The notes: generated from the letters alone by a model not told the origin. 49,930 nucleotides of DNA from AM-1111 sp046302135 (GCA_046302135.1 JBKCIQ010000008.1:1-49930), one strand, 5' to 3'. Positions 25,701 through 34,102 are shown, counted from the stretch's first letter. Program-made: numbers and translations.

Positions 25701-26445
25701 ATCCACCACCACCAGCACCTCCACCATAAGGAGCACTTGAAAAACAATCTGCACCACCACCACCACCACCGTAATATCCACCCCCACCACCGCCACCAGG
25801 AGAATTATTATAACAATTATCTATTGCACCATTTCCGCCTTGAGCTATTGCACCAGCCTGCCCATTACCTCCACCACCCCATGGTGTGCCACCGGCTCCA
25901 CCGGCAAATTGGGTTCCACCACCACCACCGCCACCAAAAGAAGCTACTCCAGCCGCACCATTATTGCAATTTGCACCTCCACCTGCCGCATCTGTTGTAC
26001 CACCACCAAATCCTCCGCCTCCACCTGCTATAATTACTCTATTTACCAAACCATATGGGGCAATTCTAATATCAGTAGCACCACCTCCACCTCCAGAAGA
26101 ATTAGCAGTGGTTCCTGCTGCTCTTCCTGTTCCCCCTCCGTTATAACCTCCTGAATTATTTCCTACAGAACCCATTCCACCTACACGAATTTCTAATACC
26201 TGACCTGGAGTTACTGCCATAGTAGCTGTAATTACCGAACCGTTACCACCTAAGCCGTTTGGACCACCGCCCTCAGCACCTCTAGCGTTTACAGTTAGGG
26301 TGGTAACACATGGTGGAACCGTAAAGGTTTGAACTGTACCTGTGTATGAAAAAGTAGTAGTTGTTGCTTGCGAAAAAACTCTGTTAGAGTTAATAATACT
26401 TAGTGATAAAAATAATAGAACAAATTTTGCTTTTATGTTGAGCAT
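22753..26445 (-). CDS. Giant secreted adhesin with glycine-rich head, Ig/SprB-like repeats, PKD and gliding-type C-terminus
   Basis: The ATG at 26445 gives about 1230 residues; a longer frame begins nine codons upstream. After the signal peptide (ending near VFSQ) comes a short beta segment (TFTVPPCVTTLTV). A glycine-rich domain of about 240 residues follows, then Ig-like repeats: three near-identical units of about 74 residues (SICLGQGTATLTVSGANTY and similar) and divergent ones. Two SprB-like units carry SCNGxCD, and two PKD-type domains follow (SWTFTDG, WSFGDP). The end is a T9SS type B/gliding-associated C-terminal domain: IYVPNAFTPNGDGVNDVF, LLIFDRWGNMIF, WDGKPSG and VYVWKLK. Such proteins are exported by T9SS and serve adhesion or gliding. 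It lies alone between two tRNA genes. Confidence 0.9.
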   Translation of the reverse strand: MLNIKAKFVLLFLSLSIINSNRVFSQATTTTFSYTGTVQTFTVPPCVTTLTVNARGAEGGGPNGLGGNGSVITATMAVTPGQVLEIRVGGMGSVGNNSGGYNGGGTGRAAGTTANSSGGGGGATDIRIAPYGLVNRVIIAGGGGGFGGGTTDAAGGGANCNNGAAGVASFGGGGGGGTQFAGGAGGTPWGGGGNGQAGAIAQGGNGAIDNCYNNSPGGGGGGGYYGGGGGGADCFSSAPYGGGAGGGGSSLVPAGGACSPNSNTGNGQMILSYQAAAVPTTASNTGPYCAGATIQLNTPVAGATYSWSGPQTFTANVQNPTRPNATSAMAGVYSVTVTSNGCTSTATTTVTILPSPTLTVNSPSICLGQGTATLTVSGANTYSWSAGTIPSTGATVTTNPSANTNYTVTGTAVNGCTATAVSSVTVNSLPQVTVNSTAICNGQGTATLTASGANTYSWSAGTSPSSGSTVNANPTSQTNYTVTGTDVNGCTNTAVATVSVNALPTINVNSPSICLGATATLNASGASTYTWSTGTTPNSGPTVSVTPISTEQFTVTGTDANGCFSSATSTVSINPNPTVDAGADDTICQGNTVILLTNLSAGATATWNPGALTGPAQVFSATATTTYTLNVIDANGCTGIDSITITVPNAITLDMDSIPASCNGICDAQASVLPTPSPNSGPFTNYTYFWQGTNSTNSTVNGLCVGSYTVTVTNDAGCFSTGTVTVTQPTALTASASNTLPTSCNGVCDGSTTVTANGGTGNYNYSWSPSGTGFNPNNLCAGNYTCTVNDANNCSVTVPIVISQPAVLTASINPVSNICIGQTATLTVVSSGGNGGNTFNWSPGTTPNNTSTVNVSPVTTSSYSVIVTDVNGCATAPITITVSVSPPLNVVAGQNLTICNGQSTSLSAVASGGNGVYNYSWVPSTTPSTGSTVSVSPNSTTTYTVTVTDGCGTPSSTDQIIVNVNQLPTLSISSSTPAGCNPVCATFTANSTIGLNNVSWTFTDGQTTTGIVSNSVCFDSPGIYGATINVIDINNCQSTFTNNNLVTSFPVPVAEFYITPPSSTILTPNVTFLDQTSGAVITNWTWSFGDPTDAGSTQQNPSFTYPTVGTYDVWLTVVSNNGCTDSVNHPVVIEPEFVIYVPNAFTPNGDGVNDVFYPQGMGINFDTYELLIFDRWGNMIFSTNDFNEFWDGKPSGKDEIVMQDVYVWKLKTKTFDGTIKNYSGHVSVIR
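24720..25385 (-). repeat. Three tandem ~222-bp repeats within the adhesin gene
   Basis: Three consecutive units of about 74 codons share LPxxxVNSxxIC, TATL(T/N)xSGAxTY(S/T)WS, GTxPxxGxTV and (Y/F)TVTGTxxNGC. The first two are nearly identical. They are Ig-like blades probably amplified by recent duplication. Confidence 0.8.
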
Positions 26446-26472
26446 AAATTCCGTTTGTTTATAAAAAATCAA

Positions 26473-26822
26473 ATATCCAACACACTAATTTACAAAATGA
26501 TTTAATATTTAGAAAATAAATGAAGAAATTATCCATATCAAATCATACGGATAATAAAAACAAAATGGTAACAGGTAAAGGAGAGCTCTAACAAGTCGGG
26601 GTGGCAGGATTCGAACCTGCGACCTCCTGGTCCCAAACCAGGCGCGATAACCGGGCTACGCTACACCCCGTCCTTTAAAAAGAAGCGCAAATTTAGTAAT
26701 TTTTCATCAATCTCAAAAAATAATTTTTCCAGACACCAATAATTGAACAAAATGTTGTTGAAATTTTTAATCTAAATTATCTTTTAGAGTTTTCTTTTTC
26801 TTTAGATTTAAAAATAATTTTT
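26473..26822. other. Intergenic region holding tRNA-Pro
   Basis: Apart from the tRNA at 26596-26670 this 350-bp AT-rich stretch shows no convincing gene. A 22-codon ATG frame at about 26520 lacks any support. No exact TAnnTTTG box precedes the SiaC-like gene. Confidence 0.5.
26596..26670 (-). tRNA. tRNA-Pro (anticodon TGG)
   Basis: The minus strand has acceptor CGGGGTG paired with CACCCCG, discriminator A, T-arm GCAGGTTCGAATCCTGC, and an anticodon arm CCTGG/CCAGG whose loop holds TGG. CCA is not encoded. Confidence 0.95.
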
Positions 26823-27221
26823 ATGGAAAAACTTTTTATATCCGGGAACGCAAAATTTCCTACTCTGGATTTTGACCCTTCAAATGGAAAATTTGAAATT
26901 TGGGGTAGGTCTTTACCCGAAAATACAATCGATTTTTACAATCCAGTTCTCGATTGGCTGGATAAATATAAAAGTGAGGCCAAAGGTAAAACAACGGTAA
27001 ACGTTAGTTTGGAGTACTTCAACACAAGTTCATCCAAATTGATTTTGGATATTTTCAGGAAATTCAAAGAAATCCACGACACCGGTAAATCTGTTGAAGT
27101 TAATTGGTATTACGAAGAAGATGATCCTGACCTTGAAGACCAGGGAATTATTTTTAAAGAGATTGCAGGTGTGCCAATGAACCTTGTAGCTGTTAAAGAA
27201 TTTCCATTTACTTTCATGTAA
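26823..27221 (+). CDS. SiaC-family regulatory phosphoprotein (DUF1987)
   Basis: This 132-residue cytosolic protein matches the DUF1987/SiaC family throughout: an N-terminal strand pair TPxLDFDPSNGKFEIWGRS-like (TLDFDPSNGKFEIWGRS), a helix, the block VSLEYFNTSSSKLILDI, and a C-terminal acidic YYEEDDPDL region. In Pseudomonas SiaC the phosphorylated residue is Thr68 in the equivalent NTSS motif; here the threonine of YFNTSS is also residue 68. In that system a PP2C phosphatase (SiaA) and a kinase (SiaB) control SiaC, which activates a diguanylate cyclase. Two SpoIIE/PP2C phosphatases are encoded in this window (9763 and 16900), but no SiaB or SiaD. The methyltransferase gene follows 12 bp downstream, so they may be co-transcribed. 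Confidence 0.88.
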   Translation: MEKLFISGNAKFPTLDFDPSNGKFEIWGRSLPENTIDFYNPVLDWLDKYKSEAKGKTTVNVSLEYFNTSSSKLILDIFRKFKEIHDTGKSVEVNWYYEEDDPDLEDQGIIFKEIAGVPMNLVAVKEFPFTFM

Positions 27222-27233
27222 TATTCATTTGGC

Positions 27234-28598
27234 TTGAATATTTTCCACTTCCCTGAAAGCTTCTTAGAATCTATAAAATGTTGCTCAGGATATGAAGCCG
27301 AGCCTTTTGAAAAAGTACATCTCGAAAAGTTTCCGATTTCGATAAGAAACAATCCATTTAAAAAACAAAACAAAAACAACTTAGACGAGGTAGTACCATG
27401 GTGTGAAAATGGTTTTTATTTGAACAAAAGGCCTGAATTTGTTTTCGATCCTTGTTTTCACGGAGGAGCGTATTATGTACAGGAAGCTTCTTCAATGTTT
27501 CTTTATCATATTTTAAAGGGCTTACCAAATCTCGAAAAAAATAAAATTTGCCTTGATGTTTGTTCTGCGCCCGGAGGAAAGGCGACCATTATCTCAGATT
27601 TTTTAAACAATCAAGGGCTACTTGTGGCAAACGAGGTTATCAAATCGAGATCCCTCGTTTTAAAGGAAAATATTATAAAATGGAATTCCTTTAATGCCAT
27701 AATTACAAATAATGATCCCTCGCAATTTGGCAAATTAAAACAAATGTTTGACCTCATTTTGGTAGATGCGCCATGCTCCGGATCAGGTTTATTTAGAAAA
27801 GATCCTAACGCCACAAATGAATGGACTCTTGAAGGGGTTAAACATTGCGCACTAAGGCAAAAAAGGATACTTGCCGATGTTTTACCATCTTTGAAAAATA
27901 ATGGCCATCTAATTTACTCAACATGCTCTTATTCTGAGGAGGAAAATGAGCAAATTCTAGACTGGCTAACTGAAAATTTTAATTTAGAGTCTAAACAAAT
28001 AGAAATTCCTGCGGAATGGGGAATAGTTGAATCAAGATCAAAGAAGTGCGGGGCATTCGGATACCGTTTTTATCCGAACAATTTGAAAGGTGAAGGTTTT
28101 TTTATCTCATTGCTATTGAACAAAGAAGCTACTGATTCAGAAAAAAAGTCAAAAAAAATCAATAAAAAAAATGAATTTTTCCGAGGTGAAATAAGTAATT
28201 GGTTAAGTCCTAATGATTTAGTAATTCATAAGCAGGTGAATGGTGAAATTTTTGCCTTACCAAAAAAATTTAATGATGAAATTTCTTTATTTGAATCTGA
28301 ATTGAATGTTATTAATTCAGGAACTAGAATTGGAAAAATGATTCATGACGAATTAATACCAGATCATCAATTAGCTTTGAGTCACTTGGTTTCTGATACT
28401 GTAATGAAATTTGAGTTAGACCTAGAGACCTCAATAAAGTATTTAAGAAAAGACAGTGTTCGCATTGAAACTGAATTTCGTGGTTGGGCACTGGTAAGAT
28501 ATTCAGGAATAAATTTGGGATGGGTAAAAATTCTTAATAATCGCATTAATAATAACTACCCAAAAGAATGGAGAATTTTGAAAGATTATAAAAACTGA
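27234..28598 (+). CDS. rRNA (cytosine-C5) methyltransferase, RsmF/NOP2-Sun type
   Basis: The 454-residue protein has an N-terminal RNA-binding part and a SAM-dependent core with motif I DVCSAPGGKAT, motif IV VDAPCSGSGLF and motif VI STCSYSEEENEQI. Both catalytic cysteines (PCSGSG and TCS) are present. A C-terminal domain of about 150 residues ends WALVRYSGINLGWVKIL, as in RsmF-type enzymes. It is expected to form 5-methylcytosine in 16S rRNA. The start must be TTG at 27234: the frame is closed by a stop at 27219-27221, and the first in-frame ATG lies deep inside the conserved core. The gene lies 12 bp after the SiaC-like gene. Confidence 0.9.
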   Translation: MNIFHFPESFLESIKCCSGYEAEPFEKVHLEKFPISIRNNPFKKQNKNNLDEVVPWCENGFYLNKRPEFVFDPCFHGGAYYVQEASSMFLYHILKGLPNLEKNKICLDVCSAPGGKATIISDFLNNQGLLVANEVIKSRSLVLKENIIKWNSFNAIITNNDPSQFGKLKQMFDLILVDAPCSGSGLFRKDPNATNEWTLEGVKHCALRQKRILADVLPSLKNNGHLIYSTCSYSEEENEQILDWLTENFNLESKQIEIPAEWGIVESRSKKCGAFGYRFYPNNLKGEGFFISLLLNKEATDSEKKSKKINKKNEFFRGEISNWLSPNDLVIHKQVNGEIFALPKKFNDEISLFESELNVINSGTRIGKMIHDELIPDHQLALSHLVSDTVMKFELDLETSIKYLRKDSVRIETEFRGWALVRYSGINLGWVKILNNRINNNYPKEWRILKDYKN

Positions 28599-28661
28599 TA
28601 TTTTTTTTCTTTACTTATTAGATTAATTCTCTTTGCTGAATATTATTGCTTAATTTCGCGA

Positions 28662-28679
28662 ACAGTTTTTTCTAACTGT
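28662..28679 (+). promoter_or_regulatory. Small inverted repeat abutting the pyrG start codon
   Basis: ACAGTT and AACTGT (6-bp arms, 6-nt spacer) end exactly one base before the pyrG ATG at 28680. A near-consensus -7 box TAATTTCG lies at 28651-28658. It could act on translation or transcription start; there is no direct proof. Confidence 0.3.
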
Positions 28680-30296
28680 ATGTCTTCCAAAACCAAGTAT
28701 ATTTTTGTTACGGGTGGAGTTACATCATCTCTCGGAAAAGGGATTATTTCTGCAAGTCTGGCTAAGCTCCTACAAAGCCGTGGATATTCTGTTACCATTC
28801 AAAAACTCGATCCATACATTAATGTGGATCCCGGAACTTTAAATCCTTACGAGCATGGAGAATGTTATGTAACTGATGATGGTGCAGAAACAGATCTGGA
28901 CCTTGGACATTATGAACGCTTTCTTGGTGTTGCGACTTCGCAAGCCAACAACGTAACTACCGGCAGAATATATCAAAGTGTAATTGAAAAAGAAAGGAGA
29001 GGGGAATTTTTGGGTAAAACGGTACAGGTAATACCTCACATTACCGATGAAATAAAAAACAGGGTCAAGCTGCTTGGTAAAACAGGAAAGTTTCAATTTG
29101 TTATTACAGAAATTGGTGGAACGGTAGGTGATATTGAGTCGCTACCATATATTGAATCGGTGAGACAACTTAAATGGGAACTCGGGAACGACTCTATCGT
29201 AATTCATCTCACTTTACTACCTTTTCTTAGTACCACCGGAGAGTTAAAGACAAAACCAACGCAACATTCAGTAAAGTTACTTTTGGAAAGTGGGGTACAG
29301 CCTGATATTTTAGTTTGCAGAGCTGAACATAAGATCAATAAAGAATTAAAAAAGAAGATTGCTCTATTTTGTAATGTGGCACCTGACGCTGTAATTGAAG
29401 CGAGAGATGCAGGCTCAATTTATGAGGTTCCTCTATTAATGGAAAAAGAAAAGCTTGATGAGGTAGTGTTGAAAAAATTGGGATACAGTTCTGTTAACGC
29501 TCATGACCTTGATTCGTGGAGGGATTTTATTTCAAAAATTACTCATCCAAAATCTGAAGTAAAAATTGGTTTAGTTGGGAAGTATGTTGAATTAAAGGAC
29601 TCCTATAAGTCAATTTCAGAAGCTTTTATTCACGCAGGTGCGATAAATAACTGTAAGGTTAAACTTGAATGGATTCACTCGGAAAATATCACTGAAGAGT
29701 CCGTTGACGAAAAAATGCGAAATCTTTCAGGGATTTTGGTAGCTCCCGGTTTTGGAAATAGAGGAATTGAGGGTAAAATTTTAGCAATAAAATTTGCTCG
29801 AGAAAATAAAATACCCTTTTTTGGAATTTGCCTTGGAATGCAGTGCGCTGTTATTGAGTTTGCAAGAAATGTCATTGGTCTGAAAGACGCTCATAGCAGG
29901 GAAATGAATCCTGCAAGTACTAATCCTGTAATTGATTTATTGGAAAATCAGAAGTCTTTAACCAACATGGGCGGAACCATGCGGCTTGGAGCTTACCCAT
30001 GTAGATTAGAAGAAGGTTCTTTGGCACGTGAAATATATTCTAAAACAGAAATACAGGAAAGACATCGTCATAGATATGAATTCAACAACGAATACAAGTC
30101 TAAATTTGAATCTGCCGGCATGGTTTTATCTGGTATTAATCCTCAAGCAGGATTAGTGGAAATTGTTGAGGTTGAAAATCATCCATGGTTCATCGGGGTT
30201 CAATTCCATCCTGAATATAAAAGCACTGTTTCCAAACCGCATCCATTATTTGTTAGTTTTGTTAAAGCGGCCATAGATTTTGTAAATAACAAATAG
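28680..30296 (+). CDS. pyrG: CTP synthase
   Basis: The 538-residue cytosolic enzyme makes CTP from UTP, ATP and glutamine. The N-terminal synthetase domain (about 1-270) begins with FVTGGVTSSLGKGIISASL (P-loop) and has the GTVGDIESLP and TLLPFLSTTGELKTKPTQHS blocks. The C-terminal class I glutamine amidotransferase domain (about 290-538) has the nucleophile in FFGICLGMQCAVIEFARN and the His-Glu pair in VQFHPEYKS. Length and motifs are those of a normal, functional PyrG. It is followed by prs 140 bp downstream on the same strand, which also supplies nucleotide synthesis. Confidence 0.97.
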   Translation: MSSKTKYIFVTGGVTSSLGKGIISASLAKLLQSRGYSVTIQKLDPYINVDPGTLNPYEHGECYVTDDGAETDLDLGHYERFLGVATSQANNVTTGRIYQSVIEKERRGEFLGKTVQVIPHITDEIKNRVKLLGKTGKFQFVITEIGGTVGDIESLPYIESVRQLKWELGNDSIVIHLTLLPFLSTTGELKTKPTQHSVKLLLESGVQPDILVCRAEHKINKELKKKIALFCNVAPDAVIEARDAGSIYEVPLLMEKEKLDEVVLKKLGYSSVNAHDLDSWRDFISKITHPKSEVKIGLVGKYVELKDSYKSISEAFIHAGAINNCKVKLEWIHSENITEESVDEKMRNLSGILVAPGFGNRGIEGKILAIKFARENKIPFFGICLGMQCAVIEFARNVIGLKDAHSREMNPASTNPVIDLLENQKSLTNMGGTMRLGAYPCRLEEGSLAREIYSKTEIQERHRHRYEFNNEYKSKFESAGMVLSGINPQAGLVEIVEVENHPWFIGVQFHPEYKSTVSKPHPLFVSFVKAAIDFVNNK

Positions 30297-30407
30297 GTTC
30301 TGCCATCTTAATTAATTATTCTCATTATTTTTTATTTGTTAAGCTTTTAAGTATTAAATAATTTTTACAACTTATTAATTTATTTAAGAACATGATTGTA
30401 CTTTATT

Positions 30408-30415
30408 TATTTTTG
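30408..30415 (+). promoter_or_regulatory. TAnnTTTG promoter box of prs
   Basis: TATTTTTG is an exact match 22 nt before the ATG at 30438. It lies inside the longer open frame, which supports the downstream start. Confidence 0.45.
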
Positions 30416-30437
30416 GGTTTATAAAAAAAGGAAATTT

Positions 30438-31370
30438 ATGCAAAACGATGTAAAATTATTTGCAGGACGCGGGACAAAAGAATTAGCTGAAAAAATAGCT
30501 CTTTCCTATGGTAAAGAATTGGGAAAGGTTTCGGTTTTAACTTTTTCTGACGGAGAGTTTCAGGTTTCCTATGAAGAGAGCATCAGAGGGCAGAATGTAT
30601 TTATCATTCAAAGCACCACTCCGCCATCAGATAATCTTATTGAATTACTTTTAATGATAGATGCCGCTAAGCGGGCATCTGCAGCACAAATTATTGCAGT
30701 TATTCCATATTACGGCTATGCAAGGCAAGATAGAAAAGATCAGCCGCGTGTAGCTATCGGTGCTAAAATGGTAGCAGACATGCTCGCAGCTGCCGGTGCT
30801 AACAGAGTAATGACAATGGATCTTCACGCTGATCAGATTCAGGGATTCTTTAATGTACCGGTCGATCATTTATATGCTTCAACTATTTTTTTACCCTACA
30901 TTCAAGATTTGGCTTTGCCTAATTTAACAATTGCTGCTCCTGATATGGGTGGCTCTAAAAGAGCTAATGCATATGCAAAATATTTGAAATCCGAAATTGT
31001 AATATGCTATAAGCAAAGAAGTAAGGCAAATGTTGTTGACCAAATTACAGCTATAGGAGAGGTTGAGGGTAAAAATATTGTTCTAATTGATGATCTAGTA
31101 GACACAGGTGGAACTTTGGCTAAGGCAGCTGATATGATGATGGAGCGTGGTGCTTTAAGTGTAAGAGCAGTTTGTACCCATGCAGTGCTTTCAGGTAAAG
31201 CCTATGAGAATATTGAGAATTCAAAAATTCAGGAATTAATTGTTACAGATACCATACCACTAAAACAAAACAGCTCAAAGGTAAAATCACTTTCTGTTGC
31301 ACCACTTTTTGCAAAAGTAATGGAGGATATTCTCAGTCATCATAGCATCAGTTCCCACTTTATTGTATGA
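30438..31370 (+). CDS. prs: Ribose-phosphate pyrophosphokinase (PRPP synthetase)
   Basis: The ATG at 30438, preceded by an AGGA-like site, gives 310 residues. The frame extends upstream only to a TTG with an unlikely leader. The enzyme makes PRPP from ribose 5-phosphate and ATP for purine, pyrimidine, NAD, His and Trp synthesis. Visible motifs are the N-terminal VKLFAGRGTKELAEKIA, the QSTTPPSDNLIELL block, the ATP/Mg loop MDLHADQIQGFF and the PRPP-binding loop VLIDDLVDTGGTL. Both catalytic-domain halves are complete. Confidence 0.96.
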   Translation: MQNDVKLFAGRGTKELAEKIALSYGKELGKVSVLTFSDGEFQVSYEESIRGQNVFIIQSTTPPSDNLIELLLMIDAAKRASAAQIIAVIPYYGYARQDRKDQPRVAIGAKMVADMLAAAGANRVMTMDLHADQIQGFFNVPVDHLYASTIFLPYIQDLALPNLTIAAPDMGGSKRANAYAKYLKSEIVICYKQRSKANVVDQITAIGEVEGKNIVLIDDLVDTGGTLAKAADMMMERGALSVRAVCTHAVLSGKAYENIENSKIQELIVTDTIPLKQNSSKVKSLSVAPLFAKVMEDILSHHSISSHFIV

Positions 31371-31397
31371 TGAATTTTGAAACCATATTGCAAAGTA

Positions 31398-34082
31398 TTA
31401 TTGAACGATAAATTTTTTCACTTCAAATAATTCTCCAGATCGAATTCTTGCAAAATATAATCCGGGTGATAAGTTCTCTTTAATTTCAATCTTATTCTTT
31501 GATTCGAATTGTTTTATAGACTTCACTTTTCCTTTTAGATCTATAACTTCGATTTCGATATTTTTTAATTCATTAGAAAAATTCTCTAGCTCAATTGTAA
31601 ACTCTCCGTTATTTATTGAGGGATATAATTTTAATTTTACAATTCCCTTAGGATCTTGTTTAGCTGTGACAAAAATATCTAAATCTGTAGCCCATATACC
31701 CCTTCCGAAGGTACTTACATATATTTTGTTCAATGAGGTGTTAAACTCAATATCACTCACTATTACGTTTGGTAAACCTATGCTGTAACTTGTCCAGATA
31801 TTTGCACCTGATTCAAGTTTCCAAACTCCTATATCTGTTCCAAGAATAATGCTATTGGTACCCGGAACATTCTTTATGCAATTAATGGGTATGTTAGGTA
31901 AATTGTATGATATATTCATCCATGTGATTCCCCCGTCTGTTGTTTTAAAAACCTTGTTACCCGAACTAAAACCTGCCATTGTTATGTAAACTTCATTTTC
32001 ATTAGATCTGTTAATCTCAACAGCTGTAAAATATAGTGAATCCGGAAGGCCTACTGTTACATCCGACCATGTTTGTCCTCCATCTGAAGTTTTCCATAAA
32101 CTTCCGGGTATTGAATACTCGTACCGTACTCTTCTTGCCGCATAAATCACATTTGTATTACTATTTGAAATTGCTAATGCAGAAATTTCATTCTGGTAAA
32201 ATGGATCCATTGGGAAATTTGAAATTGCGGACCATGTTAATCCGTTATCAATTGAAAGTGTTACGTTGCCAAATCCTGAAAGAAGTTTCCCATAGTTGTT
32301 ATAATCAGCAACTATTGGTGTAGTCCATTCACCATTTTCTGAATTTACATTAGGATTGATGTAGTTGAAATTTACACCTCCGTCGGTTGTCGAGGCAAAG
32401 CTACCATACTGGGAAGAGCAAATAAATGTTCCTGCCACCGAAGTATCCATTAAATTGTCCATTCCATCGCCACCATTAACAGTAGACCAATTTGTCCCAT
32501 CAAAATAAAAACTTGCATTGTCCTGGGCACCTGCAATCAATTCACCCGATGTTCTTTTAGAGGATGAAAGTCGGTAAAAAGAAGTGGTTTGAATACCATC
32601 ATTCAAAGAAGTCCATTGTGTGGGCCAGGGATTACCGCCGTTAGCAGCGTTCCATGATTGTGAGATTATACTGTTGGTTCTCCATAATCCCCCGTCATCA
32701 GCAACATAAAAATATCCCGTTAAAGGTTGGTAGGCGATATAGTGAATGTCAGCATGATTTGAAGGACCATAACTTGTTGTCCAGTGTCCGCAAGGTTCAA
32801 ATGTTGTTGCCCCATCCGAAGATTTCCAAAGATTTACACCTCCAACATAAACAACATCCTTATTATTTGGGTCAATTAGAAATCCTAAATCATAGGTTCC
32901 CTGACCGCCGGTTCCTAAACCATCTCCCCATTCTAAAAGGTTTAATGAATTGTAGTGTAAATTCCAGGTGATTCCTGCATCAGTAGATTTATATATTCCA
33001 TACATCCCATTTTGAACATCTGTAGTAATTGCATAAATATAATTGTTGTCTGTTGGAGCAATTCCTATTCGAATTCTTTGAATTGCCCCTTGAGTAGGAA
33101 TTCCTGTATTGAGCATAGTCCAGGTGCTTCCAAAATCTGTGGATTTATATATCGCGGCATGTCCTGTATTCGAATTTTTCACCCAACCGCCTGCGGCATA
33201 TAATGTATTCGGAAAAACGGGATCTTGTTGTAGATCCCAAAAAAGTGAGTCAAGAACTTTGGTCCAATTTTGTCCTCCGTCAATTGTTTTATACATACCA
33301 CTAACGCCACACGCTACTAATTTATTACTGTTATTAGGGTCTATTACGATTTCTCTGATCAGTGAAGCGTCACCGTCTGATAATTGAAAGCTAAGTCCAG
33401 TCGGAGACCAAGTATTACCTCCATCATTACTGTGATAAACACCCAAACCGTAATGCGTATTTCTTTTTCTTCCGTTTAGAAAAAGTCCGAATCCGATATA
33501 TTCGAAATCACAGAGTGAAATATAAATACTGTTTGGATTGGATGGATCAATGCAGATATCACTTATTCTTGTTATTGGCAGGTTATCGGTTAAAGGAATA
33601 TATGTTTGACCGTTATCGGTTGTTTTCCAGAGACCTCCCTGAGCCACACCTACATAAAAAGTATTGTTGCTTACAGGATCAAAAGCGACACAGTTTACTC
33701 TTCCAATCCCGTTATTCATGTACCCCGTAAGATTGTTTGGTAAAACATTTGGTCCTGCAGGATACCATGTTCCTGAATTTAATTTATTCAGGCTATTTTG
33801 TTCTTTTGCTATTGAAGAATTAATACAAGCATTTAAATACTCATTGGCGTTGCAAGGTTCACCTTTTGCGTCGCAATGCATTTGAATTTCATTTTCCCAA
33901 CGCTTAAAATTTTTCCATCCTTTCTCGTTTTTTAAATTTCTGTTTTTTTTCCAATCATTAAATTTTTTTTGAATATTTTTAAAATTACTTTCATTTAAAT
34001 CGTTTTTTACGTCTTTTGTTTGGCAATTAATTTTAGCTGTTAAAAAGCATAAGGCAATATATATGAAAAATTGTGTTTTCAT
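31398..34082 (-). CDS. Secreted BNR/sortilin-repeat protein with T9SS type A tail
   Basis: The ATG at 34082 gives 894 residues with a signal peptide (MKTQFFIYIALCFLTAKINC). The longer frame starts at a non-ATG codon five positions earlier, within a TAnnTTTG promoter box (34095-34102). About 100 residues of charged N-terminal region are followed by repeated BNR/VPS10-like blades (GGLWKTTDNGQTY, KSTDFGSTW, YKSTDAGITW, KTSDGGQTWSDV, FKTTDGGITWMNI). The propeller ends in IYVSTFGRGIWATDL, followed by a T9SS type A domain (VKLKLYPSINNGEFTIELEN, VIDLKGKVKSI, NLSPGLYFARIRSG). It should be a large surface or released double-propeller protein. Family members with such blades are often annotated as exo-sialidase-like, but catalytic residues cannot be assigned here. 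Confidence 0.87.
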   Translation of the reverse strand: MKTQFFIYIALCFLTAKINCQTKDVKNDLNESNFKNIQKKFNDWKKNRNLKNEKGWKNFKRWENEIQMHCDAKGEPCNANEYLNACINSSIAKEQNSLNKLNSGTWYPAGPNVLPNNLTGYMNNGIGRVNCVAFDPVSNNTFYVGVAQGGLWKTTDNGQTYIPLTDNLPITRISDICIDPSNPNSIYISLCDFEYIGFGLFLNGRKRNTHYGLGVYHSNDGGNTWSPTGLSFQLSDGDASLIREIVIDPNNSNKLVACGVSGMYKTIDGGQNWTKVLDSLFWDLQQDPVFPNTLYAAGGWVKNSNTGHAAIYKSTDFGSTWTMLNTGIPTQGAIQRIRIGIAPTDNNYIYAITTDVQNGMYGIYKSTDAGITWNLHYNSLNLLEWGDGLGTGGQGTYDLGFLIDPNNKDVVYVGGVNLWKSSDGATTFEPCGHWTTSYGPSNHADIHYIAYQPLTGYFYVADDGGLWRTNSIISQSWNAANGGNPWPTQWTSLNDGIQTTSFYRLSSSKRTSGELIAGAQDNASFYFDGTNWSTVNGGDGMDNLMDTSVAGTFICSSQYGSFASTTDGGVNFNYINPNVNSENGEWTTPIVADYNNYGKLLSGFGNVTLSIDNGLTWSAISNFPMDPFYQNEISALAISNSNTNVIYAARRVRYEYSIPGSLWKTSDGGQTWSDVTVGLPDSLYFTAVEINRSNENEVYITMAGFSSGNKVFKTTDGGITWMNISYNLPNIPINCIKNVPGTNSIILGTDIGVWKLESGANIWTSYSIGLPNVIVSDIEFNTSLNKIYVSTFGRGIWATDLDIFVTAKQDPKGIVKLKLYPSINNGEFTIELENFSNELKNIEIEVIDLKGKVKSIKQFESKNKIEIKENLSPGLYFARIRSGELFEVKKFIVQ

Positions 34083-34094
34083 TCTATTTTTTTT

Positions 34095-34102
34095 CAAAAG
34101 TA
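34095..34102 (-). promoter_or_regulatory. TAnnTTTG promoter box
   Basis: The minus strand reads TACTTTTG, 13 nt before the ATG at 34082. Confidence 0.5.

Noticed and set aside
25608..26154. Histidine-, proline- and serine-rich frames opposite the glycine-rich domain
   Set aside because: They are antisense shadows of glycine codons (GGN read as CCN or CAC-type codons) with no signal peptide or start context.
26520..26588. 22-codon open frame before tRNA-Pro
   Set aside because: No promoter box, no family and no codon support; it lies in AT-rich spacer DNA.
22600..26670. Genomic island inserted between tRNA genes
   Set aside because: Two tRNA genes flank the adhesin gene, but there is no integrase, no duplicated tRNA 3' end, and base composition is as in the neighbours apart from the glycine-rich repeat.
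30396..30437. Longer N-terminus of PRPP synthetase
   Set aside because: It would start at TTG, overlap a promoter box and add residues not found in the family; ATG at 30438 fits.
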